Shown: one piece after another, positions 38,733-47,832 of the stretch
Layout: the number at the start of each line of letters is the position of its first letter
Position numbering within the stretch: the stretch's first letter is position 1
From: Candidatus Binataceae bacterium
GTDB lineage: Bacteria; Desulfobacterota; Binatia; Binatales; Binataceae
DNA: 64,000 bases
Direction: 5' to 3'
Assembly: GCA_035650475.1 (NCBI GenBank)
Contig: DASRHP010000009.1
Span: 1-64,000 of the forward strand
Position numbers and translations under genes: made by a program
The notes under the pieces: generated by a model
Database searches by the model: none
The model's input: the letters and a program-made list of their open reading frames with translations, nothing else
Told to the model about the DNA's origin: nothing

Positions 38733-40280
38733 ATGAAGACCTGTCCGCGATGTGCCAGGACCTATCCCGATAGCGAAGCATTTTGCGAGCTTGACGGCAC
38801 CGCGCTGGTTTCCGGCGCCGCCGCGCAAACCGCCCAGAGCGCCACGCCGATCGACGAGAGCGAGGGCGCAATCGAATGCCCAGTCTGCGGCGGCAAGGCC
38901 CAGCCGGGTGAGCTGGTCTGCAACTTCTGCGGCGCTCGCCTGGTGCCGGACGCCGGCCCCTCGGCTGGCGGGGTGGCCCCCGGCGGACCAGCGTCCTCCG
39001 CAAGCGCCCGGCGTTCCGCAGGTGGGGCGGCGCGGCGCAGCCCCGAGACTTTCGTCCCCGCCCAGGAGAAATTCACCTCGCGCGACTTTACTCCACCAGA
39101 GCCTGAAGAAGAGGAAGAGGAGGGGGGACGGCCGCTCCTGAGCATAATCGGCTACACGATCGCCGCGCTGGCGGCGCTCGCTGCCGGTGCTTGGCTTGCG
39201 CTCAGGCTGAGCTCGCATCCCGCGACCGAGCCGTCGAAGCTGGTTTCGGCCACGCCCGTTCCGAGTGCGGCGCCTGCCGCTGCTTCGCCAGTGGTCGAGT
39301 TGGCGAAGAGCGTATCGCTGCAAACGGTGGGTGCCTCGGCCTCGGCGCCCGAGCGCAGCACCGACGTTGCGCGCAAGGTTTTCGAGGACAATAAGAGCGC
39401 GCTGCTCGACAACTACCGGACGGTGCTGGCGGGCGGCGCGGCGGTCGATGACGGTATGATGGTGCGCCTGACAGTGGCGCCCAGCGGCGAGGTAACCGGC
39501 GCCGCGGTGCGCACCTCAACCGCACCGAACCCGGAACTGGATGCGGCAGTGGTCAAGTCGATGATGGGATGGAAGTTCGCGCCGTTCAACGGCGGCGAGG
39601 TGAGCGCAGACTATCCGATGATTTTCGCGCGCGATCCCGCGCAAGCCGCGGCTATCGATACGAGTCTGGCGACCAAGGTGGCCGCGCTGACTCCCGCCGA
39701 GACTCCCGAATACGCCTTTGCGCCGGCGCCGGCCGCGCCCGCCACGGCGCCGACGCCCGCGATGGAAGCGGCGGTGCCGCCGCTCGCGCCCGCGGTTGCG
39801 CCCGAGTCGAAGCCCAAGGTCCGGCACCGTCCGCGGCGGCTGGCCGCCGTGCCGCCGCGCCAGCCGCCGTTGCTCGAGCGGGTGCAATCGGCGCTGCGCT
39901 CCAATCGCAAGCTGGGACGGGTCAAGGCCTACACTACCGGCGGCGTCGTTACGCTGTACGGCAAGGTCTTTGACGACAACGGCAAGCGGCTGGCCGAGCG
40001 TACCGTGCGCGGAGTCAGCGGTGTGACCGACGTTATCGATCAGCTCACCACCGACAAGGCGCAGTGGGCCGCGGACGAATTGCGTATCACACAGGGTCTC
40101 GCCAACGCGGGGCTGAGCGGGGTCAAAGTCAAGGTCATCGGGCGCGATGCCTACCTGGACGGCGAGGTGCCAACCGACCTCGACCGCCAGCGCGCGGTGA
40201 CAATCGCCGAGGGCGCGGCGGCAGTCAAAGTCCGCAGCAACCTGATTCGTGTGGCGCCCGGCCGCGTATTTGGCTTTTAG
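38733..40280 (+). CDS. Zinc-ribbon/TonB-C-like/double BON membrane protein
   Basis: 515 residues with an unusual order of domains. Two N-terminal zinc ribbons (CPRCARTYPDSEAFC near residue 4 and CPVCGGKAQPGELVCNFCG near 49) lie in the cytoplasm. A disordered Pro/Glu-rich linker and a single transmembrane helix (134-158) follow. Then comes a TonB C-terminal-like domain (about 215-300: VRLTVAPSGEVTGAAVRTST, MMGWKFAPF), as in AgmX/PglI-type proteins, a Pro/Ala-rich linker, and two BON domains (382-435, 440-510) ending with TVRGVSGVTDVIDQLTTDKA and LDGEVPTDLDRQRAVTIAEG. It probably couples cytoplasmic sensing to a periplasmic lipid-binding module. That role is inference. It stands alone, starting at ATG 38733. 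Confidence 0.85.
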   Translation: MKTCPRCARTYPDSEAFCELDGTALVSGAAAQTAQSATPIDESEGAIECPVCGGKAQPGELVCNFCGARLVPDAGPSAGGVAPGGPASSASARRSAGGAARRSPETFVPAQEKFTSRDFTPPEPEEEEEEGGRPLLSIIGYTIAALAALAAGAWLALRLSSHPATEPSKLVSATPVPSAAPAAASPVVELAKSVSLQTVGASASAPERSTDVARKVFEDNKSALLDNYRTVLAGGAAVDDGMMVRLTVAPSGEVTGAAVRTSTAPNPELDAAVVKSMMGWKFAPFNGGEVSADYPMIFARDPAQAAAIDTSLATKVAALTPAETPEYAFAPAPAAPATAPTPAMEAAVPPLAPAVAPESKPKVRHRPRRLAAVPPRQPPLLERVQSALRSNRKLGRVKAYTTGGVVTLYGKVFDDNGKRLAERTVRGVSGVTDVIDQLTTDKAQWAADELRITQGLANAGLSGVKVKVIGRDAYLDGEVPTDLDRQRAVTIAEGAAAVKVRSNLIRVAPGRVFGF

Positions 40281-40364
40281 GCGCGGGTGGACCGGACAGG
40301 CTTCCTACAGACGAAGAGGCCTGCCTAATCGGGCGCCGGTTGGCGTCTTAGACCGCGCCAAGTA

Positions 40365-40392
40365 TTGACAACGTTTTAGCTCCACGTTTAGA
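40365..40392 (+). promoter_or_regulatory. Promoter of the SCP2 gene
   Basis: A perfect -35 TTGACA (40365-40370), 16-base spacer and TTTAGA (40387-40392) lie 50 bases upstream of the SCP2 start in an AT-richer window. Recognised by eye; transcription start would be near 40399. Confidence 0.55.
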
Positions 40393-40442
40393 CTGGGTCG
40401 CAAGAACCTATCGGTTTCCCCGCCAGGAGGTCCCGCTCACAA

Positions 40443-40772
40443 ATGGCTGACGCCCCGTCTTCGTGCAAAGAAGCGTTCGATGCCATGCCGTCGCGGTTCA
40501 AAAAGGACGCGGCTAAGGGCATGAACGCAATCTACCAGTTCGACCTCTCTGGCGACGGCGGTGGCCAATGGCAGGTCATCATCAAGGATCAGACCTGCGA
40601 GGTGAAGGACGGCAAGGCGGCCTCGCCCAACATCACCATCTCGATGGCGGCCAAGGACTACCTCGACATGATCAACGGCAAGCTGAACGGCCAGATGGCG
40701 TTCATGACCGGAAAGCTGAAGATTTCCGGGGATATGGGGCTGGCCCTGCGTCTGCAAAGTCTCTTCGCCTAG
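40443..40772 (+). CDS. SCP2 sterol-binding domain protein
   Basis: 109 residues, one SCP2 domain. Typical blocks are FDAMPSRFKKDAAKGMNAIY, then FDLSGDGGGQWQVIIKDQTC and KISGDMGLALRLQSLFA at the C-terminus. Such stand-alone bacterial SCP2 proteins bind lipids or acyl-CoA and are linked to hydrophobic-substrate metabolism, which fits with the CoA-transferases nearby. AGGAGG lies 11 bases upstream. It appears to be its own transcription unit with a good promoter at 40365. Family is clear, ligand unknown. Confidence 0.93.
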   Translation: MADAPSSCKEAFDAMPSRFKKDAAKGMNAIYQFDLSGDGGGQWQVIIKDQTCEVKDGKAASPNITISMAAKDYLDMINGKLNGQMAFMTGKLKISGDMGLALRLQSLFA

Positions 40773-41056
40773 ACTGCGGGAATCCCGCACCCTCCCGGGT
40801 GCGCGGAAACATGGACAGGCCTCACAGGAACCTCGAAGAATCCCAACAGCGGCCCGAACTATCGCAGCAAAGCCGGAGCACGTCGCATCCGAGCCGCTAT
40901 CGGGTCAGAACTGGATAACAATTTAGAGATTGGGCGGAGCGGCTGCGAATGTCGCGACTGGCGCGGACCTGAGGACCGCTCCGCTGTAGGCACTCGCCAC
41001 ATGGGATTTTTAACACCGGCCCGGCCCGGTGGGGGAGGAATAAGAAGACATCTCAA

Positions 41057-41347
41057 ATGAGTCCGCAGGATACGCCACGCGGCATCGACAAGGAGAACGG
41101 CACCGGCATGGACGCTGACCAGAACAACGACTCGCTAGCCAACAAGCTCTCCGAAGAGCTGAGCAACTGGCGACGGCGGCGAACCACCGCACGGCCTCGA
41201 CGCAACGAATCCGTCGCGCCCAGCAGCTCGCAGTCCGAGTCTGCGCGCACGATTCGGGTGCGCGGTCACGAAACGCTCGTGATTCGCAAGCCGAAGATGG
41301 TGACGAAGCCTTCCAACGCCAGCGATACCGACCGCGCCAATCAGTAG
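41057..41347 (+). CDS. Small hydrophilic protein of unknown function
   Basis: 96 residues, charged and without hydrophobic core: NKLSEELSNWRRRRTTARPR followed by a basic, Ser-rich stretch and a C-terminal RVRGHETLVIRKPKMVTKP that could form strands. Probably disordered. No family is recognised. A GGGGGAGGAA lies about 17 bases upstream of the ATG, farther than usual, so the start may be wrong or another ATG (41108) used. It is a plausible gene in a 680-bp gap between SCP2 and lolC/E, but could be a chance frame. The remaining 40773-41056 interval shows nothing. Confidence 0.4.
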   Translation: MSPQDTPRGIDKENGTGMDADQNNDSLANKLSEELSNWRRRRTTARPRRNESVAPSSSQSESARTIRVRGHETLVIRKPKMVTKPSNASDTDRANQ

Positions 41348-41449
41348 TTCTTTCTTCCCTAAGCGCCGCCCGTAACCGCAGGCGGTGAAGCAGCGGCCGC
41401 TCGTTTCAGGCTGAGGGCGGCAGAGTGTCATCTCCGCGCCCACCCGCCC

Positions 41450-42817
41450 TTAGGAGCGGAAGACCTCGACCGGCGTCTCACGCGCGGCCTGGCGCGCGGG
41501 ATAGATCGTCGCCACGAAGCACAGCACCAACGAAGCCAGCGCCACCGCCACGAAGCTCAGCGGCTGGGCGTCGATCGGCAGGGTCGAAATGCCGTAGATG
41601 CGCGCCGGGATGTGGATGAACTGGTAGCGGGCGAGGGCAAAGCAGGTCGCCGCACCGACGACCAGCCCGGCCGCCGTGCCCGCTCCACCTACGACAAGCC
41701 CTTTGAGCTGGAAGATCCGCCGCACCTCGGTTGGCGTCGCCCCCATCGCGACCAACACTGCGATATCGCGCCGCTTCTCCATCACCACCATGATCAGCGT
41801 CGCAACCAGGTTGAATGCCGCCACTCCGATCAGCAGCAGCAGAACCAGCGCATAGACCCGCTTGAGCATCGCGAACCCGGCCGACGCCGCCTGGTCGTAT
41901 TCCATCCAATTGGTCACCCGGAAGTCGCGCCCAAGAGTGCGGCGCAGCTCAGCCGTGACCTCAAGCGTCGCGTCGAGATTGCGCAGCTTGACTTCGATTC
42001 CGTCGGCGCGTTGGGGCCGCCCGAAGAAGTTCTGCGCCGCCCCGAGTCCCATGAAGATCACCTCGGAATCGATAAACTGGACGCCGGATTCGAACACTCC
42101 CGCGACCCGGAATTCGCCGCTGCGCGTGCTCAGCTCACCGTTGGAGCCCGAGATGATCGGCGCCACCAGCCGCACCGGATCTCCGGCCTTGACCTTGAGT
42201 TTGGCGGCCAGAGCTGACCCTACGAGCAGCCCGCCGACGGTGCCTGGCCGGCTGGCCTCGGTGGCATCCCCCCCAGCCGCAGGCGGTTGCGCTGGCCCCG
42301 CAGCGGCGGCTCCCGGCGGTCCTCCGCTCCGCGCTCGTGAAGATTTGCCTGCGGCGGCTCCGTTCGGCGGCGCGTCCTCGGCTGGAGTGAAGCCAGCCGC
42401 GATCTCTTTGATCGCCGCCGGCGCGACGTAGCGTCCGAGCTCGCTCAGAACCACGGGGTTATCCGGCTCGACGCCGCGCACCACGACGCCCGAGATCCCG
42501 CGGGCCGAGCTGATCATTCCCTGGCCCACGATAAAAGGGTCGGAACCCGCGACGCCGGCGACGCCGCCGATCCGAGCCTGCACCGATCCGTAGTCGGCGA
42601 TCGCGCCAGTGAAGCTCTGGACCTGGACCTGGGGGCTGAGGCTCAGCAGGCGTTGGCGCAGGTTCGCCTCGAACCCGCTCATCACCGCCAGCATCACGAT
42701 CAGGGCGGCGACGCCGATCATCACGCCGACCGCGGTGAAGAGCGTGGTCACCGAAATGAAGGCGTCCTTGCGCCGGGCGCGCAGATAGCGCAGCGCGATC
42801 GTCAGTTCGTAGCGCAA
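41450..42817 (-). CDS. LolC/LolE-type ABC permease
   Basis: 455 residues. N-terminal YELTIALRYLRARRKDAFIS, then a first helix (TTLFTAVGVMIGVAALIVML), a periplasmic MacB-like domain and three C-terminal FtsX helices, with RVYALVLLLLIGVAAFNLV, MEKRRDIAVLVAMGATPTE and ATIYPARQAARETPVEVFRS. LolC/E release lipoproteins from the inner membrane towards the outer membrane. A Pro/Ala/Gly-rich insertion of about 50 residues (near 145-195) interrupts the periplasmic domain. No LolD ATPase gene is adjacent, and only one permease is present, so it may work as a homodimer. LolC and LolE cannot be told apart here. Confidence 0.9.
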   Translation of the reverse strand: MRYELTIALRYLRARRKDAFISVTTLFTAVGVMIGVAALIVMLAVMSGFEANLRQRLLSLSPQVQVQSFTGAIADYGSVQARIGGVAGVAGSDPFIVGQGMISSARGISGVVVRGVEPDNPVVLSELGRYVAPAAIKEIAAGFTPAEDAPPNGAAAGKSSRARSGGPPGAAAAGPAQPPAAGGDATEASRPGTVGGLLVGSALAAKLKVKAGDPVRLVAPIISGSNGELSTRSGEFRVAGVFESGVQFIDSEVIFMGLGAAQNFFGRPQRADGIEVKLRNLDATLEVTAELRRTLGRDFRVTNWMEYDQAASAGFAMLKRVYALVLLLLIGVAAFNLVATLIMVVMEKRRDIAVLVAMGATPTEVRRIFQLKGLVVGGAGTAAGLVVGAATCFALARYQFIHIPARIYGISTLPIDAQPLSFVAVALASLVLCFVATIYPARQAARETPVEVFRS

Positions 42818-42851
42818 ATCGATTCCGTTTGGCGGGGCACCCAGGCAGCGC

Positions 42852-44072
42852 TCAGAAAATCACCCGCTCTTCCTTGAGTTGCGCGATTTCGGCCGTGCTG
42901 AGTCCCATCATACCGCCCAGCACCTCGTCATTATGCTGCCCGAGCGTGGGCGCCGGGCTGCGCAACTCGCCGGGCGTGCGGCTCAGCCGATGCTGGAGGC
43001 CCTCGTAGGGCGACGGCCCCATCACTGGATGGTCGAGCCAGTGCCAGAAGCCGAAGGCGTCGAGGTTCTCGTCGTTGTGGATGTCCACGCAGTTCTGCAC
43101 CGGGTAGGCGGCTATACCCGCGCCCTGGAGCTTCGCGGTGAGCGCGCGGACTTCGCACTCGCGCACCAGCTTGCCGACCAGTTCGTCGAGCGCGGCGCGG
43201 TTTTCGATCCGGCGCGCGGCGGTGGCGAAACGCTCGTCCGGCGGCGGAGCGCCGAGCGCCGCGACCATTGCGCCCCATTGCTCGTCGCCGTCCACCGCAA
43301 TCGCGATCCAGCGCTCTTGGCCGTCTTCGTCGGCGCATCGGTAGGCGCCATGGGGCGCATAGCGCTCGGAGCGATTGCCTTGCGGACCCAGCACGCGTCC
43401 GCTTGCGAAGTAATCGACCAGTGCGGGCGCGAGATTGTGCAGCGCGGCCTCGTATTGCGCCATGTCGAGGTACTGACCGCGGCCCGTGCGCCGCCGATAG
43501 TCAAGCGCGGCGAGCAGAGCGCAGGCGGCCAGGCGGGGCGCGATGAAATCGGTATACGCGCCGTAGGGCGGGCACGGCGGCTCGCCCGGCGCATAGCCGG
43601 AGATGTGATAGAAGCCGCTGAGCGCCGCCATCAGCTGCCCGTACCCGGGGTACAGCGCGTTGGGCCCGGTCTGCCCCTGCATACAGGTCGAAAGCATGAT
43701 CACGTCAGGCTTGAGACGGGAGAGATGCTCGTAGTCGAGCTCCCACTTGCGCAGCGCCTTGGGAGTGAAGCTCTCGGCCACGATGTCGGCCCACGGCAGC
43801 AGCCGCAGCACCAGCTCGCGCGCCTTGGGCTTGCTCAGATCCAGCGTGATGCTGCGTTTGGAGGTGTTGTAGCTGGCGAAGAACTGGCTGCGATCGATGC
43901 CCGGCTGGGCGTCCTTCCATGGCGGCGCCAGCCGCAGGACGTCGGGGCGCGCCAGCGACTCGACCCGGACAACGTCGGCGCCGTTGTCGGCCAGATACTT
44001 GGTCGTGATCGGGCCGACTCCGACCCAGGAGAAGTCCAATACGTGCACTCCCTCAAGCGCGTAGCGTCGCAT
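42852..44072 (-). CDS. Family III CoA-transferase (CaiB/BaiF)
   Basis: 406 residues of the class III CoA-transferase family. It starts LEGVHVLDFSWVGVGPITTKY with the DNGADVVRVES block, then TLDLSKPKARELVLRLL. The central YTDFIAPRLAACALLAALD holds the Asp at the nucleophile position, and RRTGRGQYLDMAQYEAAL follows. It transfers CoA between acyl groups, substrates unknown; the neighbours suggest a catabolic acid pathway. It lies 18 bp downstream of a second member and 34 bp upstream of the lolC/E start. The two are presumably co-transcribed and may form a heterodimer. The nucleophilic Asp makes this copy catalytically plausible. Confidence 0.9.
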   Translation of the reverse strand: MRRYALEGVHVLDFSWVGVGPITTKYLADNGADVVRVESLARPDVLRLAPPWKDAQPGIDRSQFFASYNTSKRSITLDLSKPKARELVLRLLPWADIVAESFTPKALRKWELDYEHLSRLKPDVIMLSTCMQGQTGPNALYPGYGQLMAALSGFYHISGYAPGEPPCPPYGAYTDFIAPRLAACALLAALDYRRRTGRGQYLDMAQYEAALHNLAPALVDYFASGRVLGPQGNRSERYAPHGAYRCADEDGQERWIAIAVDGDEQWGAMVAALGAPPPDERFATAARRIENRAALDELVGKLVRECEVRALTAKLQGAGIAAYPVQNCVDIHNDENLDAFGFWHWLDHPVMGPSPYEGLQHRLSRTPGELRSPAPTLGQHNDEVLGGMMGLSTAEIAQLKEERVIF

Positions 44073-44090
44073 CGTCGCCTCCCCGCCGGC

Positions 44091-45353
44091 TCAGATCGCG
44101 CCGATCGCGCGCAGGCGGCTCATCCGCCCGCCGTCGATTCCCATCAGCTCGCCCCATACCTCGCCGTTATGCTCGCCCAGGCGCGGGGCGCGGCGCGCCG
44201 GTCCGATCGGCGTGACGCTCATCTTGGCGAACGCGCCCGGCAGGGTCAGCGTGCGGCCCAGCGTGTCGTGTTCAATCCGGACGAAGTAGTTACGTGCCTT
44301 GAGCTGTTCGTCCTCGGCGATGTCGGCGGCGGTCGCGACCGGGGCGAGCAGGATGCGCCGCTTGAGGCCTTCGGCGTAGATCTCGCGCTTGGTCATGGTC
44401 GCGAAGAAGCGGCGCACGCGATCTTCGAGGTCGGCGATCTCTTCGAGGTCTTTTTCGGTCGCCTTCATCAGGATTCCTGGCACCCAGCTCGCCCAATCCT
44501 TGTCGATCATCCACTGCGCCGCGCAGCCCTTCTCGGCCATCCATCCCACCAGCCCCTTCATCGAGATGGCGCCCACACCGGGGCCGCCGGCGAGCAGGGT
44601 CGAGATGTAGCCGTCCTTGCAAGCGTACACCAGCTGGCGGCGCGAGCCGGTGGCCGAGTAGTACACGCCATCGCGCCGGATATAGTCGCCATGCATGATC
44701 GGCATCGCCTGTTCATTCATCAGCGTCCACACCACGCACGCCTGGGTGTTGACGATCACACGCTGCCCGCGGCCCTCGATCTCGCGCGGGTAATGGGCAA
44801 GGAGCGAGGCGACCGCGGCCTCGGCGCCGGCATGCAGCCCGGCCTGCGGCACACTCATCTCCAGCGGCGGCCTCCCCTTCTCGCCCATCATGAACATCGG
44901 GCCGCCCGAGGCCCACGAAACGATATCGGCGGCCTTGTAGTTGCGGGCCGGGCCGCTGTCGCCGAACGGCGTGATCGAGGCGTAGATGAGCCGCGGGTTG
45001 AGTTCGGCGAGCCGCTCGTAGCCGAGCCCCAGCGAGTCCATGTAGCCCGGCGCGAACGATTCGACCAGGAAGTCCGACTTGCGCGCGAGGTCTTCCAGCA
45101 GCGCGCGGCCGTCGGCCGACTCTAGGTTGAGCGTCACCGAGCGCTTGCCCGCCTGGTAGGCGATGAAATAGAGCCCGCGGTCGGGGCCCGGCTGGTCGTC
45201 GAGAAACGGCGGGATACGCCTAGTCGGGCATCCGGAGGGCGGCTCGACCTTGACCACGTCGGCGCCCAGATCGGCGAAGATCTTGCCGCAGAGCGCGCCG
45301 CGCTCGTCGGTCAGATCGAGCATCCGAAATCCGCTGAGCAGTTCGCTGGCCAT
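44091..45353 (-). CDS. Family III CoA-transferase, Asp-lacking copy
   Basis: 420 residues, same family as the next gene. N-terminus LLSGFRMLDLTDERGALCGK, then SVTLNLESADGRALLEDLAR and FLVESFAPGYMDSLGLGYER. Where active members have GD or YTD before the AxAxLxAL helix, this copy has SVPQAGLHAGAEAAVASLLA, so Gln appears to replace the nucleophilic Asp. It is followed by REIEGRGQRVIVNTQACVVW. It may be a structural partner of the 42852 copy or use another residue. I have seen the PQ/SQ form in other genomes, so it is a real subgroup. Promoter region is 45354 onwards, but the gene may share a transcript with coaW. Confidence 0.85.
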   Translation of the reverse strand: MASELLSGFRMLDLTDERGALCGKIFADLGADVVKVEPPSGCPTRRIPPFLDDQPGPDRGLYFIAYQAGKRSVTLNLESADGRALLEDLARKSDFLVESFAPGYMDSLGLGYERLAELNPRLIYASITPFGDSGPARNYKAADIVSWASGGPMFMMGEKGRPPLEMSVPQAGLHAGAEAAVASLLAHYPREIEGRGQRVIVNTQACVVWTLMNEQAMPIMHGDYIRRDGVYYSATGSRRQLVYACKDGYISTLLAGGPGVGAISMKGLVGWMAEKGCAAQWMIDKDWASWVPGILMKATEKDLEEIADLEDRVRRFFATMTKREIYAEGLKRRILLAPVATAADIAEDEQLKARNYFVRIEHDTLGRTLTLPGAFAKMSVTPIGPARRAPRLGEHNGEVWGELMGIDGGRMSRLRAIGAI

Positions 45354-45476
45354 CGCGACTCCTGTTCCGGGAAGGCCGGAGGATGCTGCGGCGCGCAGGC
45401 CCTGGGAGGCGCCGCCGCTCGCTACGCGCGATTGTATCGTTATCCAGGCGGGGATTCGAACCCGCCGCCGCGCAGC

Positions 45477-46289
45477 TCAGCGCAGCGGGCCGCCGGCGGC
45501 CCGCGCGGCGCCGATCGCGGTGGCGTAGTCGGCGTGTTCGGGGATCGTGAAGCGGCCGAGCAGGGCAAGCCGCTTCTGACGCTGCATGAAGCGGAAAACC
45601 CGCGTCAGCTTGCCGGTGAGCACGATGTCCTGAAGGCCGCTGGCACGCGCGGCGGCCAGGCTCAGCACGCTGACCGCTTCGACGATCATGTTCATGATCG
45701 CGAGCGCCTTGTCCTCGGCAGTCGCGTCGGCGGTGATCTTGCCGAAGTTCGAGGCGGTGGTGCCGGGCGGCAGGTCGCCCAGCGGGCCACCCGCGATGTC
45801 GCGCACGGTAAGGTCGATGCGGGCCAAGTCGCCGCGCTGCGCCAGCGCTTCGAGCGTCTCCAGCGTCGAGACCCCGAGCATGTGCTTGGAGAGCCCGCGC
45901 AGCGTGCCGCCGCCGAGCCCGGTGCCGCCGAAGTGCTCGATCTTGTCGCCGTGGACCGCGACCAGCGCGGTGCCGGTGCCGAGCGAAACCACCAGCGCGT
46001 CGCGCTTGCCGCACAGCGAGGTCCCGCCGATTCCGATCGCGGTGAATTCGCTAACCTTGATCACCGGCCGCCCGAACAGGGTGTCCGACAGCGCGCGCGA
46101 GCCGGCGCCGGTTGCCGCCACGCAGGCCACCTGCTCGAGCCGGAGGTTGTTCTGTTCGATGAGCTTGCCGAGCGCGCCGGCCGCCGCCGCGACCGGGTCG
46201 TTGGCCTCGATCGTGACGACGTGGTAGTCGCCGTTGTCAACGGTGACCGCGTCGGTGGTGGATCCGCCGATGTCGATTCCGACGATCAT
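45477..46289 (-). CDS. coaW: Type II pantothenate kinase
   Basis: 270 residues. The ATP-binding phosphate-1 motif starts MIVGIDIGGSTTDAVTVDNG. Further blocks are VAATGAGSRALSDTLFGRP, VVSLGTGTALVAVHGDKIEH, GTGLGGGTLRGLSKHMLG and IVLTGKLTRVFRF. It phosphorylates pantothenate, the first step of CoA synthesis. Type II kinases are less sensitive to CoA feedback than CoaA, which fits a lineage with many CoA-transferases. The start at 46289 is set at the family start; the long open frame further upstream is antisense to rarA. Divergent from rarA across 112 bp. Confidence 0.9.
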   Translation of the reverse strand: MIVGIDIGGSTTDAVTVDNGDYHVVTIEANDPVAAAAGALGKLIEQNNLRLEQVACVAATGAGSRALSDTLFGRPVIKVSEFTAIGIGGTSLCGKRDALVVSLGTGTALVAVHGDKIEHFGGTGLGGGTLRGLSKHMLGVSTLETLEALAQRGDLARIDLTVRDIAGGPLGDLPPGTTASNFGKITADATAEDKALAIMNMIVEAVSVLSLAAARASGLQDIVLTGKLTRVFRFMQRQKRLALLGRFTIPEHADYATAIGAARAAGGPLR

Positions 46290-46401
46290 CAGGTGGTGCC
46301 GGCGCCGTGTGTCCAGCCCACCCAAGGCTAGAACACCCACGGCCCGTCGGTAAATAGGCCCCGGATGCGGGTGGGCGGAGCGCTGTGATAGGGTTTGCGC
46401 C

Positions 46402-47784
46402 ATGGCCCGGCGCAAGTCTGGTGCGGAGCCCACGCTCTTTGCCGCGCGCAAGCCGGCGGCCCAGCCGCTGGCCGATCGGATGCGTCCGCAGAGGCTCGAC
46501 GAGGTCGTCGGCCAGGACCACCTGCTCGGCGCGGGCAAGCTGTTGCACCGCACGCTGGAAGCCGGCAGCCTGCCGTCGGTCATCCTGTGGGGGCCGCCCG
46601 GCAGCGGCAAGACGACACTCGCGCTGCTGCTCGCGCGCCAGTCGGGCGCCGCGATGCGCACGATTGCGGCGGTCACCGCGGGGGTCGCCGACCTGCGCGA
46701 GGCGGTCGAGGCGGCGCAGCGCGAGCTCGACGCCAGCGGGCGGCGCACGGTCGTCTTCATCGACGAGATCCATCGATGGAACCGGGGGCAGCAGGACGCG
46801 ATCCTGCCCCACGTCGAGAGCGGACTCATCACGCTTATCGGCGCGACCACCGAGAACCCGTCCTTCGAGGTGATCGCGCCGCTGCTCTCGCGTACCCGCG
46901 TGCTGGTGCTGCGCGCGCTCGGCGACGAGGACATCACGACGATCGTCAGGCGCGCACTGGCCGATCCCGAGCGCGGGCTCGGCCGCAGCGGGCTCGCGCT
47001 GGAGGACGAATCGCTTGCCGAGCTGGTGCGCTTTGCCGCGGGCGACGCGCGCCGCGCGCTCAACACCTTGGAAGTCGCGGCGACGCTTGCCCGCCAAGCC
47101 GGGAGCGCGGCGATTGCGCCCGAGCACGTGCGTGAGGCGGCGCAGCAGAAGACCCTGCTCTACGACCGCGCAGGCGAGGAGCACTACAACGTCGTCTCCG
47201 CCTTCATCAAGAGCCTGCGCGGCTCCGACCCCGACGCCGCGATGTACTGGATGACGCGGATGATCGAGGCGGGCGAGGATCCGCTGTTCATCGCGCGCCG
47301 GATGGTGATTTTCGCGGCCGAGGACGTCGGCAACGCCGATCCGCGCGCGCTCCAGGTCGCGATGGCGGTCAAGGAGGCGGTCGATTTCGTCGGGATGCCG
47401 GAGGGCGCGATCCCGCTGGCGCAGGGTGTGACCTATCTCGCCTGCGCGCCCAAATCCAACGCGTCGTACCGCGCGATGCTGGCGGCGCGTTCCGACGCGC
47501 TCGAGCGCGGGGCGTTGCCCGTGCCGCTCCATCTGCGCAACGCGCCGACGCCGCTGATGCGCAAGCTCGGCTACGCCGAGGGTTACCGCTACCCGCATAA
47601 CTCAGAAGGCGCGATCAACGAGCAGCGGTACATGCCGGTCGAGCTCGGCGAGCGGATTTACTACGAGCCCTCCGAGCGCGGCTACGAGAGCCGGATGCGT
47701 GAGTACCTCGAACGCGCGCGGATGGCGCGCCGCGGCGGGGGACGATCCGCCCCGCCGCCGGCGGCGAAAAAACCCGGCGGATAA
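46402..47784 (+). CDS. rarA: Replication-associated recombination protein RarA
   Basis: 460 residues. The N-terminal ADRMRPQRLDEVVGQDHLLG block and Walker A (LWGPPGSGKTTLALLLARQ) are followed by Walker B with FIDEIHRWNRGQQDAILPHV, sensor 1 LIGATTENPSFEVIAPLLSR, and the C-terminal tetramer region with YDRAGEEHYNVVSAFIKSL and PDAAMYWMTRMIEAGEDPLF. This MgsA/RarA AAA+ ATPase acts at stalled replication forks. A short basic tail rich in Gly and Arg follows. The gene is followed 48 bp later by the putative selenoprotein gene; no functional link is implied. Confidence 0.95.
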   Translation: MARRKSGAEPTLFAARKPAAQPLADRMRPQRLDEVVGQDHLLGAGKLLHRTLEAGSLPSVILWGPPGSGKTTLALLLARQSGAAMRTIAAVTAGVADLREAVEAAQRELDASGRRTVVFIDEIHRWNRGQQDAILPHVESGLITLIGATTENPSFEVIAPLLSRTRVLVLRALGDEDITTIVRRALADPERGLGRSGLALEDESLAELVRFAAGDARRALNTLEVAATLARQAGSAAIAPEHVREAAQQKTLLYDRAGEEHYNVVSAFIKSLRGSDPDAAMYWMTRMIEAGEDPLFIARRMVIFAAEDVGNADPRALQVAMAVKEAVDFVGMPEGAIPLAQGVTYLACAPKSNASYRAMLAARSDALERGALPVPLHLRNAPTPLMRKLGYAEGYRYPHNSEGAINEQRYMPVELGERIYYEPSERGYESRMREYLERARMARRGGGRSAPPPAAKKPGG

Positions 47785-47832
47785 GGCCCGACGCGCGCCG
47801 GGAGCGTCGAGTCAGCAAGCGGAGGCCGCGTG

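Noticed and set aside
42879..45125. 748-codon plus-strand frame
   Set aside because: Antisense to both CoA-transferases, which have full family motifs.
45439..45470. tRNA T-arm-like sequence (GATTCGAACCCGCC on the plus strand)
   Set aside because: It looks like the 3' part of a minus-strand tRNA, but the stem has a mismatched extra base, no matching acceptor or anticodon arm exists upstream, and the region there is the 3' end of coaW. At best a fragment or chance.
45477..47066. 529-codon minus-strand frame
   Set aside because: Only the part from 46289 down is CoaW; the rest is antisense to the clear RarA coding region.
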